From positions 22,864 to 86,863 of the forward strand of contig JAUZPB010000005.1 of assembly GCA_030706145.1 (NCBI GenBank): DNA of 64,000 nt, given 5' to 3'. Made by a program: the position numbers and the translations under genes. This document shows positions 27,608-36,042 of the stretch, in pieces. Position 1 is the stretch's first letter, and the number at the start of each line of letters is the position of its first letter. Origin of the DNA: Bacteroidota bacterium. GTDB taxonomy: Bacteria > Bacteroidota > Ignavibacteria > Ignavibacteriales > SURF-24. Below the pieces are notes generated by a model, which was not told the DNA's origin, ran no database searches, and saw only the letters and a program-made list of their open reading frames with translations.

Positions 27608-27648
27608 GTACCATTGCAGAATGCTTTATCTTTGTTCTGCAATGGTAC
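27608..27648. repeat. Perfect 14-bp inverted repeat (stem-loop) between dacB and the TatD fusion gene
   Basis: GTACCATTGCAGAA (27608-27621) is matched exactly by its reverse complement at 27635-27648, with a 13-base loop. Neither strand has a T-run directly after the stem, so it is not a standard intrinsic terminator. The loop region on the + strand contains TATCTTTG, which fits the Bacteroidota -7 box. Confidence 0.75.
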
Positions 27649-27674
27649 CTTAAAATAGTTTATCATCAAAACTA

Positions 27675-29045
27675 CTAAAAATATGGCCTTGTCCTAAAGG
27701 AAACTCCAAGTTCGTTTTCTACAAATTGTTTTGCTTTTTCTGTATCAATTGAGCTCATTCCAACCACAGTCATAACAACGTTTGTATACTGCTTTGCTTT
27801 TCTTGCAAAATCAAGCATTTCTGCATGAAGTTTTGGATCTACTCTCATTAGTTTTGCATATTGTTCAGGATCGAATGAATTTAGACTTATTGATACTGTA
27901 TCAATCAAATTCTTGAACTCTGGAGTAATATCACGTTTATTTATGAAATTACCATGACCGTTAGTGTTCATTCTTGTTTTGCCACCATTATTCTTAACAT
28001 AATTGGCAACTTCTTTTACTATATCCCACCTAATTGTGGGCTCTCCATATCCGCAAAAGACAACTTCACTATACTGCTTTGGATCTCCAATTTCTTTGAT
28101 ATATGTTGTAGCAGGCGGCTCCTCGGATTTTGACATTTTAAGGTTATATCCCTTTATTACTGCATCACCTTTGCGGTCACAGAAAGTACAATCGGCATCA
28201 CATCTGTTTGTTGTATTAATATATAATGCGTTTCCTATTTTATAGGTATAGCTAATCCCATTTTTTGAGCCTATTCCAAACAGTTTAAATGCGTTATATG
28301 AAGTTGAATTAGCAACTGTTTCTATTGGGAGATTCTGAATCTCAGAGATCTTTTCTGCAACAAGTCTGATATATGATGGTTCGTTTCTTTTTCCCCTGTA
28401 AGGTATAGGGGTCATGTATGGGGAATCTGTCTCAAGAAGAAGGTCTTCAGTCTGTATATTCTTCAGAATATTGCGCAGATTATCTGATTTTTGGAAAGTT
28501 ATATTTCCTGTAAAAGAGATCATATGTCCAAGCTCAACTAATTCTTTTGCATCTGCAAGTGACCCGGAAAAGCAATGCATCTGGCCCTTAAGACAGGTGC
28601 CTTTATATGTCCTTAATATCCTCATTATATCTTCATCAGCTTCCCGGTTGTGTATGATTATTGGCAGGTTTAATTTTAATGCTAAAATAATCTGACTGTC
28701 AAGGGCATCTATCTGTTTTTCTTTTGGCGAAAAATCATAATAATAATCAAGTCCAATTTCGCCTATGGCTACAACTTTTGGGTGCTTTGCCAATTCTTCA
28801 ATATTATCTAGAAGTGAATCATTCCACTCTTTTGTATCTTGTGGATGAATTCCGACAGCAGCATATATAAAATCATACTTCTCAGCTAGCTCGACTGCCC
28901 GCGCAGAACTTGCTAGATCTGTTCCAGGAACTAGTATATAATCTACTCCGGCTTCCTTTGAACGGCTAAGAACTTCATCAATATCCCCATTAAAATTGGG
29001 ATAAAACAGGTGGGCGTGTGTATCTACAAACATTTTATTTATCAT
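27675..29045 (-). CDS. TatD-type metal-dependent hydrolase fused to a radical SAM domain
   Basis: The first ~255 of 456 residues form a TatD-type nuclease: DTHAHLF (first metal His pair), GEIGLDYYYDF, IIHNREA, MHCFSGSLADA and LETDSPYMTP. A radical SAM domain follows, with the cluster motif CDADCTFC (C-x3-C-x2-C), the glycine-rich VVFCGYGEPTIRWD and TRMNTNGHGN. Free-standing radical SAM proteins next to tatD are a known family (TatD-associated radical SAM); here the two are one polypeptide. TatD proteins act as 3'-5' DNases or related phosphoesterases; the radical SAM reaction is unknown. An internal ATG at 29033 (MFVDTHAHL) is an alternative start. Confidence 0.88.
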   Translation of the reverse strand: MINKMFVDTHAHLFYPNFNGDIDEVLSRSKEAGVDYILVPGTDLASSARAVELAEKYDFIYAAVGIHPQDTKEWNDSLLDNIEELAKHPKVVAIGEIGLDYYYDFSPKEKQIDALDSQIILALKLNLPIIIHNREADEDIMRILRTYKGTCLKGQMHCFSGSLADAKELVELGHMISFTGNITFQKSDNLRNILKNIQTEDLLLETDSPYMTPIPYRGKRNEPSYIRLVAEKISEIQNLPIETVANSTSYNAFKLFGIGSKNGISYTYKIGNALYINTTNRCDADCTFCDRKGDAVIKGYNLKMSKSEEPPATTYIKEIGDPKQYSEVVFCGYGEPTIRWDIVKEVANYVKNNGGKTRMNTNGHGNFINKRDITPEFKNLIDTVSISLNSFDPEQYAKLMRVDPKLHAEMLDFARKAKQYTNVVMTVVGMSSIDTEKAKQFVENELGVSFRTRPYF

Positions 29046-29122
29046 TAATTGTTAAAAACATCTACAAAAATAAAGATTTCTTTGGAAACAAAGGTATGTA
29101 AAAATAAATAAATAGTAGATGA

Positions 29123-31288
29123 TTAAAAGGTAAATTCTAAGCTGACTGAATAATTCCTAATAGGTGAAAGATTTCCTATTATTTCTATATAATTATAATT
29201 TAAAGCATTGTTAATATTTGCAATGATTCTTCCCGGGAGTCCCAAATCAATTAAACTATAGGAAGCATTTATATCCAGAACGTAAACTGCAACTCTTTTA
29301 TCCCCATCCTTTACAAGCCCAAGATCGACTAATTCATTATCTAGCCTTTCGATTTTACTCCATGTCCTGAAATCTAGTCCCAATTCTAGTGGGGATATTG
29401 TATAACTTAGTCCTGAATAAAGAAGGTGCCTTGGCCTGTATTTTAGTGGCTCATGTTTTTCAATATCACGTGCCCATAGATACGTATAATCGCTATGAAA
29501 TGTGAGAACCTCAGGTATTAAGCTAATGTTTAATCCTGTTTCTATACCTTGTATACGCGCTCGTGTAACGTTACCAAAGAAAACTTGTCCGTCTTTTGTG
29601 TCGACTTCCGGCTCAATAAAGTCATAATATTCATTCTGAAACATAGCTAGGTCCAGATTGAAGAGATTCCCAAAGCTCTGGTTTATTCCTGCCTCTAAAG
29701 ATAAGTTGCTCTCGGCTTTTAGTGCTGGATTGGATTTGATTTTTATGCCTGCTGCAGTTGTACTTGTGAATGTTTCTGCTAGCGTAGGTGCTCTGAAGCC
29801 TCTTCCTGCTGAAGCTCTTATTATTGTTGAAGAAGTTAATTTATAATTTATTCCGAATTTTGGGGAAACTGAACTCTCACCATTCAAAGTCTCGCGCTTC
29901 GAGTAATCATATCTTCCTCCCAAAGTTAATGTTAGAGGAAAATTAAACTTATATTCTCCCTGCAAATATATCCCTGAAGCAAATGACTTCGGATTACTAA
30001 AAAGGTTCGACCTGACTTTTCCGAAACTTGTTTCTATCCCTGAAATAAGAAGGAGATTATCATTAGACTTATAATTTACCTGCAACTCTCCCCTTAATAG
30101 CCCTGCCTTTGAAGTGTCTTTGCTTGATGTCTCATCCCTCCATCCTGTGTAGTAATAACTTGTCCTTAGATTGTAGGATAAAGCAGAATTAAATTTATTC
30201 CTGTAAATAAGTCCAAACATATATCTTCCCGATATAACTCTTTGCCCCTGATCGGCATCTCTTGGCTGAAGCACATGCTGAGAATCCTTCCAATAAACAA
30301 AATTTCCACGCGTTTGATTCATTGAGTTTGCTAGAAATGTAAGAGAAGAATTATCAGTAAAATCAAAATTTGCTTTTATATATCCTAAAAACCTCTTAAA
30401 ATAATCATCTTGCCTGTAACCTGAATTTTCATTCCTGCTAAACGATAAAGTAAAACCAAACCGCCCAATTTTGTTTGTATGTGTTAACGTAAAAATATTA
30501 AAAGGACGCCTTTGTCCAGACCAATCCCAAACAGAATATGAAGGCTTGTCATAAATTCCATATGAGCCTCTTAAATATGTAAATGCCTTGTTGGAAATAT
30601 TTCTTGTTATGACGTTAATTACTCCTCCAATGGCTGTCGAGCCATAAAGCGAGCTTGCAGCGCCTTTGATTATTTCAACACGGTCAATTTCAGTAACGGG
30701 AATAATTTCCCAGATTATTTCTCCTGTATCTCCACTATAAATTGGAATGCCATCTATGGCAACAAGAACTCGGGTACCTGCCCCTCTGCTGTAACCACTT
30801 GAACCTCTGATTGAAACCTGATCCAAATTCATCATTATTCCTGGTGCATAACGTAATGCATAATCGAGACTTGAAACGTTTCTTTCTGATAATTCATTTG
30901 AATTAATTACAGAAGCACTCACTGGAAGCTCTGTGATCTGCTGCTCATATTTGCTTGCAGTAACAACAACCTGCTTTGATTGTATACTCATCTCTTCTAG
31001 CTTAAAATCAACTTTTACAGGGTTATCATTTATTCTTACATCGCTGCGAACAAGTTTTTTGTAACCTATCATAGATACTGATATTTCATATGTCCCATTA
31101 GGAATACTTACAATCTGGTATATACCTTTCTCATTAGTTGAAGCACCAAAACCTGTGTTTCCCAGTATTATATTTGCACCTACAAGTGGATTCCCTTGAT
31201 AATCTGTTACAGTACCATAAATAATTCCATTTTGCGCAAAACTACTTTTTAAGCTGACTGTTATAAGAATAATGATTAAATATTTCAT
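29123..31288 (-). CDS. TonB-dependent outer-membrane receptor
   Basis: The 721-residue protein has a signal peptide (cleaved after FAQ), a carboxypeptidase-D-like regulatory domain (about 20-105, YGTVTDYQGNPLVGANIILG), a plug (LPVSASVINSNELSERN; YAPGIMMNLDQVSIRG; GDTGEIIWEIIPVTEIDRVE; SSLYGSTAIGGVINVIT) and a 22-strand barrel ending in aromatic ...SVSLEFTF. It imports a ligand across the outer membrane with TonB energy. The layout resembles BtuB/CirA-like receptors, but I saw no cobalamin riboswitch upstream. The lipoprotein gene 60 bases upstream is probably in the same operon. Cargo unknown. Confidence 0.92.
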   Translation of the reverse strand: MKYLIIILITVSLKSSFAQNGIIYGTVTDYQGNPLVGANIILGNTGFGASTNEKGIYQIVSIPNGTYEISVSMIGYKKLVRSDVRINDNPVKVDFKLEEMSIQSKQVVVTASKYEQQITELPVSASVINSNELSERNVSSLDYALRYAPGIMMNLDQVSIRGSSGYSRGAGTRVLVAIDGIPIYSGDTGEIIWEIIPVTEIDRVEIIKGAASSLYGSTAIGGVINVITRNISNKAFTYLRGSYGIYDKPSYSVWDWSGQRRPFNIFTLTHTNKIGRFGFTLSFSRNENSGYRQDDYFKRFLGYIKANFDFTDNSSLTFLANSMNQTRGNFVYWKDSQHVLQPRDADQGQRVISGRYMFGLIYRNKFNSALSYNLRTSYYYTGWRDETSSKDTSKAGLLRGELQVNYKSNDNLLLISGIETSFGKVRSNLFSNPKSFASGIYLQGEYKFNFPLTLTLGGRYDYSKRETLNGESSVSPKFGINYKLTSSTIIRASAGRGFRAPTLAETFTSTTAAGIKIKSNPALKAESNLSLEAGINQSFGNLFNLDLAMFQNEYYDFIEPEVDTKDGQVFFGNVTRARIQGIETGLNISLIPEVLTFHSDYTYLWARDIEKHEPLKYRPRHLLYSGLSYTISPLELGLDFRTWSKIERLDNELVDLGLVKDGDKRVAVYVLDINASYSLIDLGLPGRIIANINNALNYNYIEIIGNLSPIRNYSVSLEFTF

Positions 31289-31348
31289 TTTTTATTACTT
31301 TGTTTTTAGTTGTTTTCTTTTTCCTTTCCAATAAAACTGATAACCTCT

Positions 31349-31858
31349 CTAAAAGGGAGGCTGGGAGGGAGGATCATTGAAATCACAAGTAATATTAATA
31401 TCTGGTATGAAAGTATTCTCCGGAATATTTAACGTACCTGGCTTTGTTGTATCATTGTTTATATAGTATACTCCTATTATGTACCAATCTTTTCTTTCAA
31501 GCGAGAGCGCTGGAGTCTTTGATTGTGCTACTGCCAGATAAGCATAGTCACCATTTTTGATTGGAACTATGGGATTTATTAAGGATGAATATACTATCTG
31601 TCGAGTGCCATATGGAATGCTGTCACTGACAAAAGCCAAATTAAGTATGTTGAAGTCTTTTGAGGAAAGCAGGGGAGTCCTAAATGCAACAATGTGGGTC
31701 CTGGTTACCCCTTGAGGCCAGTTGCCCTTAAAAATGATGCTGCCTCCAAATCCGGCTTCTTTGGGAAGAGCTTCAGGTTCAGGCGTTATGCCTTTATCAC
31801 ATCCATTAAGAAAAGCAATAAAACATGTGAGCGCAAAGATTATCACATATCTTTTCAC
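31349..31858 (-). CDS. Small lipoprotein encoded before the TonB receptor
   Basis: A 169-residue protein with a good lipobox (FLNGC, Cys about 20), then a presumed beta-rich domain beginning GFGGSIIFKGNWPQGVTRTH. I recognise no catalytic motif. Its place directly upstream of the TonB-dependent receptor suggests a surface- or periplasm-facing accessory lipoprotein, as SusD-like and other lipoproteins serve their receptors, but it is far too small for SusD and this role is inference. The tail is proline-rich (DPPSQPPF). It is 146 bases downstream of the SNF2-like gene. Confidence 0.7.
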   Translation of the reverse strand: MKRYVIIFALTCFIAFLNGCDKGITPEPEALPKEAGFGGSIIFKGNWPQGVTRTHIVAFRTPLLSSKDFNILNLAFVSDSIPYGTRQIVYSSLINPIVPIKNGDYAYLAVAQSKTPALSLERKDWYIIGVYYINNDTTKPGTLNIPENTFIPDINITCDFNDPPSQPPF

Positions 31859-32004
31859 AATACTTCTTTCTAGAAAATAGATTAATATTGATCGTCACTC
31901 TTAAAAAAGAAACTAGTAATTGTTTTAACCAAACTGTACTAAGATCAAAAAGTATGTAAGTATAAAAAAGTGAGTAAATAGAAGGATTATAACAATGCCA
32001 AAAA

Positions 32005-35000
32005 TCACATTATTTTGAATTGGGTCAGATAGCTGCTCAATAATGTGTTATCTATTAGAGTTAAATAATTTAGCTTTAGTGTGTTGTATTTGCTGCATTC
32101 AGTTGAAAATTCACCTGTAGTAATTATGACCCCTTTTGCAAATTGTTTCTGCTTTGAAAAATATCCTAAGAATTCTAATATATCTGCCTCCTTTACAAGA
32201 TGATTATGGTAAAGCCTAATTAATACTTTCTCTTGCCTCTGGTTTATAAGCTTTGTAGCCTCTAGAGTTGTAATGTTGTTTATGGAATTAAAATCCAGTT
32301 CCTTAAGCTGTGCAAACCCTGTTTTCAATAGAAAACTACTAGTTAAATTCTTAAAGTTTTCGCTGGAACATTCCTTTATTGATTCAATTGAATCATTAAA
32401 GTCAGGGGCTTGTTCAGTTAAAATGTCAGCCTTATCAAACTTGAGCTCGAAGAGTTCAAACCACTCTTCTGTAGATATTATATCTGCGATGATACTTTGC
32501 GAAAGTGACTCTATCAATAGCCTGTTTAAGACCCCCTTTTTCATAAGTATTTCGTAGATTTTTTCTTCAATTATGCCTCTAGTGCGGAAATACTGGACTA
32601 ATACATGTTTTCTATTAGTGCTGCATATTCTCTCTTCAGCAAGCCAAAGTGTAATAGGATTCCACCATTGATCAAAGTGCAATATCTGATCAAAATCTCC
32701 AAGATCCATTTCCTTGTTTACTGCTTTTATATCAGCTAGAAAGATTGTTGTCTCTTTGTTCATCCTGAAGCTTCTACAAACCTGCTCAGTTTGTAGATTA
32801 TTCATTCCTGCCCGGTATGTTACGAAGTTGATTTTATGCTCGGTGAAAAGCTCTTCAAGTCTTTTTAAGCCGAATTTTTCATATTGTGAGAAAACTACCG
32901 CCTTTTTACCATGCTGAGATATTCTTTGGACATCTTCAATCAGGGTATTTACCTTTGAGCTCGCACTTCCACTGGAAGGGAAATTCAATACCTGCATTAG
33001 TTCATGCAGTATTGTAAAGATTTGGGGTCTTATGACAAAAAGATTTCCCCTTTCAATTGAGCCATAGAGTTTTAATTGCCCTTGTTCAAGTACTACCTTA
33101 TAATCTCTTGACTGCTCTTCGCTTAGGTCGAACCATCTGTGCTTTACAACTCTCTTTGGAAATTTTTCACTTAGATCCTTTGCTGACCTTCCAATGGCAA
33201 AGTCAGTAAGTGACCCTGAGCTCTCCTGTGATTTCTTTTCTTTGTTCTGAGGGACTAAATTGATAAAGTAAGAAATTATATTGCTTTCAAATTCTTCAAT
33301 AGGCGAATTATCAAGTATCCACAAGTATTTGGGCCTTAGTTTTTGAAATATTCTGTCTCTTTGGTATGAAGTGAGTCTGAAAGATAGATAATTGTCTAGA
33401 AGTATACAGTCAAACTGCTTTAACCTTCTAAAATCAATTGTCTCTTCTGCTTCATCAAATAAGAGGTTTTCATATGAAATTATATGGATGTTGGCTTGAG
33501 CGTTCCACTGTCTTATTCTTTCTGATTTGTCTGAACTTAGCACAATAGTTTTTAATTCAGGAGCCCAGACCTCTAAGTGACCTAACCAGCCATCAGGGAT
33601 TGTTCGGTTTAACTCATGTCGATCTCTTCCAATATCTGATGGATTGCAGATTATAAGTGCAGACTTGATCTTTTTCCTTTTTACCAGATGCCCTAGTGCT
33701 GACACGGCCTGTACTGTTTTACCTAGCCCGGATTGATCTGCTAATAGTGCAAAAGAATTATTTATTAGAAGATTAACCCCCTGGATCTGAAATTCATAAA
33801 GTCCTTTTGACGGTTCATCGGTAAAATCGGCTTGATAGTCCGGCGGGGGACAAAGAGCTGGGATATTTTCCGGATCTTCAGATTTTATTTTGACCTTATT
33901 AAAACGCTGAATTGTTTCCTTTCCAATAAATGGTAGGGAAGAGCTTTTCCGACTTATATCTAACTCAATTGAGCCATTTTCCTGTACAAAGATATTGCTT
34001 AGATTTTGATTTAATAAGTTTCTCGAAACGCTTCCTTGTTCTATAGAATTTACAGGGAATCCCATGAAACCATTTTCCCTTATGCGTAGTCCTTGCGTAG
34101 ATGGACGAAGTACTTTTACCAATTCTGTCAAATCCAATTTCTCAATTGGATATTCATAGGTCTTTGGAGAATCTTCGTCAAAACTTGCATGCTCTAACTT
34201 ATAGGTCGAAACATCAAAGCTGCCTAAATCAAGTAGGGAAATGTCGTATGTAGACGGTACTTTTGCTATTAACTCTTCAGAAACTTTTGTTATACCGAAA
34301 AAGAACTTTCTTAAAGCTTCTTCTTTTGTAATTTCCGTATCGGTGCCGGAAGATAAAAGATCATTACTTATCGATTGTTTTTCTAGGAAATAAGAGTCCA
34401 GTACTTGCTTTCCAATTAAACTGTTATCAGTTGAAAATGAAAAATCTATTGACCTTGAAAGTGCTTCGTATTTCTTAAAAATCCAGTCAAATTGATCTGT
34501 GCTGTATATAACTGTCTCATATTCAGCAGGAAGAAGATTCTCTATTACAATAAAGGATTGAATTATTGTTTCGTAAGCTGATTGTGAATGTTGCGGATCT
34601 GGTATCTCTATCTTCTTTGTTACAGTTGGAATAACATTTGTCTTTGAATTAAAAACAGTAAAGACAAGGGCTTGTTTCTCACCATCTAGAAAAAGCTTTT
34701 CTGAAATCCTGCTTGCTGGGAGGTTAAAAAACAGTCTATGTGATTTTGGTTGAACTAAAGCAAAATGCTTCGGCTTTGTAGGCTGAATTCGTAAAAACTT
34801 GTCAAAGGATTTCCTTTGGAGTATTGAGACCCTTCTTAGGTAAAATTCGCATGCCTCTGTTAATGCTGGTGCAATCCAGGGATCATAGTGCTCACTTTGC
34901 TGCAGTCCAGGTTGATCAAGCTGAAATACCTGCGTACTGTGCGAAGGAGGCTTTAACCATCGCTTCCAGACAAGATCGTCCGGAATACTCAAAGGCTTTA

Positions 35001-35037
35001 TTGAGGAAGCTAACTTTGCTCTAAGATCATTTATCAT
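32005..35037 (-). CDS. SNF2-like helicase with Mrr-like C-terminal domain, both parts apparently degenerate
   Basis: 1010 residues. About 1-400 is a region I do not recognise. A SNF2 core follows: motif I ADQSGLGKT (about 433-441), motif II region ILLDNYLSF (about 545-553), motif III ILDNSPIEE, motif IV KAVVFSQYEKFGLKRL (about 712), motif V TTIFLADIKAVN, and motif VI region FDQWWNPITLWLAEERICSTNRK (about 788-810). GIIEEKIYEIL then matches the GTIEEKI helix of SNF2 enzymes. Walker B reads DNYL instead of DEAH/DEGH, and the motif VI arginines are partly replaced. The end, ILEFLGYF...KGVIITTGEFSTE...LIDNTLL (about 953-1000), resembles Mrr-type nucleases, yet the expected Q-x-K segment reads IRLYH. 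The ORF is fully open. It lies 22 bases after the 177-residue gene, so they form one unit. Possibly a DNA-binding or defence factor. Confidence 0.75.
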   Translation of the reverse strand: MINDLRAKLASSIKPLSIPDDLVWKRWLKPPSHSTQVFQLDQPGLQQSEHYDPWIAPALTEACEFYLRRVSILQRKSFDKFLRIQPTKPKHFALVQPKSHRLFFNLPASRISEKLFLDGEKQALVFTVFNSKTNVIPTVTKKIEIPDPQHSQSAYETIIQSFIVIENLLPAEYETVIYSTDQFDWIFKKYEALSRSIDFSFSTDNSLIGKQVLDSYFLEKQSISNDLLSSGTDTEITKEEALRKFFFGITKVSEELIAKVPSTYDISLLDLGSFDVSTYKLEHASFDEDSPKTYEYPIEKLDLTELVKVLRPSTQGLRIRENGFMGFPVNSIEQGSVSRNLLNQNLSNIFVQENGSIELDISRKSSSLPFIGKETIQRFNKVKIKSEDPENIPALCPPPDYQADFTDEPSKGLYEFQIQGVNLLINNSFALLADQSGLGKTVQAVSALGHLVKRKKIKSALIICNPSDIGRDRHELNRTIPDGWLGHLEVWAPELKTIVLSSDKSERIRQWNAQANIHIISYENLLFDEAEETIDFRRLKQFDCILLDNYLSFRLTSYQRDRIFQKLRPKYLWILDNSPIEEFESNIISYFINLVPQNKEKKSQESSGSLTDFAIGRSAKDLSEKFPKRVVKHRWFDLSEEQSRDYKVVLEQGQLKLYGSIERGNLFVIRPQIFTILHELMQVLNFPSSGSASSKVNTLIEDVQRISQHGKKAVVFSQYEKFGLKRLEELFTEHKINFVTYRAGMNNLQTEQVCRSFRMNKETTIFLADIKAVNKEMDLGDFDQILHFDQWWNPITLWLAEERICSTNRKHVLVQYFRTRGIIEEKIYEILMKKGVLNRLLIESLSQSIIADIISTEEWFELFELKFDKADILTEQAPDFNDSIESIKECSSENFKNLTSSFLLKTGFAQLKELDFNSINNITTLEATKLINQRQEKVLIRLYHNHLVKEADILEFLGYFSKQKQFAKGVIITTGEFSTECSKYNTLKLNYLTLIDNTLLSSYLTQFKIM

Positions 35038-35059
35038 ACTGTTTTTTCATCAATACTTG

Positions 35060-35593
35060 TTATTCATCAACCTTCTGAAGATGAACTTGTTCGCAGGCTA
35101 TCCTTAAGCGATCAAAAGGTTCTATTAGATTTCTATAGGTCGAAATGCTTCCTAGTCTTTCCCGGATCTCTGGTAATTCATTTGCAAATTTTCTGGTGGT
35201 TTCAATGAGTATCTTTCCACTGTCTCCGCTAAGAGCAAAAGGCTCTTCATCGGATTTGTTTGCCTTTGAAGGTTCTTCATCTTCATTAAATAGCCTGACA
35301 GCCCTGACTCCCTGTTTATTGTTTATTCCTAAGAAAAGTGGATCTCTAACCAAAATTAGATCTATATCATCTTTTATTGCTCCTAAAAGAGGTAAGGCTA
35401 TTAGCTCAACTAGAATATGTTCGTGAAGAACGTTTCCATATAGTGTTTTCTGAAAACTTGTTGGTTTTATTGGCGCTGTTACTCTAAATTCCAGAGGTTT
35501 TGTGTCCGGGTCTGTTACTAAAATCGCTCCCATAATTCCGGATTTGTCATCGAAACTGTAAGTCTCCAAAAATGCTATTCTAACTAAATCCAT
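35060..35593 (-). CDS. Conserved protein of unknown function paired with the SNF2-like gene
   Basis: 177 residues with no signal peptide or membrane segment. The N-terminal half has a well-structured pattern (GIMGAILVTDPDTKPLEFRV, then PIKPTSFQKTLYG and HEHILVELIALPLLGAI). An acidic, low-complexity linker follows (about 120-140, NEDEEPSKANKSDEEP), then a helical tail. I recall similar small proteins beside SNF2-type helicases in other bacteria but cannot name a family. The 22-base spacing to the helicase-like gene and shared strand indicate a two-gene operon, so a partner or specificity factor is the simplest inference. Confidence 0.7.
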   Translation of the reverse strand: MDLVRIAFLETYSFDDKSGIMGAILVTDPDTKPLEFRVTAPIKPTSFQKTLYGNVLHEHILVELIALPLLGAIKDDIDLILVRDPLFLGINNKQGVRAVRLFNEDEEPSKANKSDEEPFALSGDSGKILIETTRKFANELPEIRERLGSISTYRNLIEPFDRLRIACEQVHLQKVDE

Positions 35594-36042
35594 TCTTTAC
35601 TCCTGAAGATTATTAAATATTAAACCCATAATTGAATCTTTAACGCAAATATTGTTCCAGAGACTTTCATTGTCTTTTAGAATAACTTTTTTTTCCCTGA
35701 AAACCCTAAGATCTAAAACTGCTTTTCAAAAGATAAAGCGATCTGCTTGGGGAGTAATTATGGAATTTCTTGAATTTTTGAATACTTTGTAGAAGATTTG
35801 CTTTGCTTAAGGGGAGTACAGATTAAGACGAATAATTATGGATGCCTTAATGAAATTTTTCATAGACGATTCTATCTTTAATATTTCTGCCAGGAATTTT
35901 TACAGGAAATATTTACCTTTGTGTGTTTTTAGGTGAGTAACCAGATATAAAAATAGGACAATACGCTGGAAGTATTGTCCTATTAAAAAAATTAGAGTAG
36001 TTAGCTTTTTTTTGCAGAAAATTTGGAAAGTTTATTTGTCAG
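35594..36042. other. Intergenic region upstream of the SNF2 module
   Basis: These 449 bases separate purM from the 177-residue gene; both are on the - strand. They hold the purM terminator (about 35945-35984) and presumably the promoter of the SNF2 module. No gene longer than about 30 codons has a credible start. The length and terminator indicate that the module has its own promoter rather than reading through from purM. Confidence 0.6.
35945..35984 (-). terminator. Rho-independent terminator downstream of purM
   Basis: AATAGGACAATAC (35952-35964) and GTATTGTCCTATT (35972-35984) form a perfect 13-bp stem with a seven-base loop. Read on the - strand it is followed by TTTATATC after the TATT end of the stem, about 60 bases beyond the purM stop. 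Confidence 0.8.

Noticed and set aside
31859..32004. Possible cobalamin riboswitch before the lipoprotein/TonB receptor genes
   Set aside because: The conserved B12-box (GCCACTG) and the space for the riboswitch are missing in these 146 bases.
35838..35936. 32-codon frame upstream of the SNF2 module (MDALMKFFIDDS...)
   Set aside because: The nearest purine-rich site is about 20 bases away and it faces away from its neighbours; length alone is not enough.
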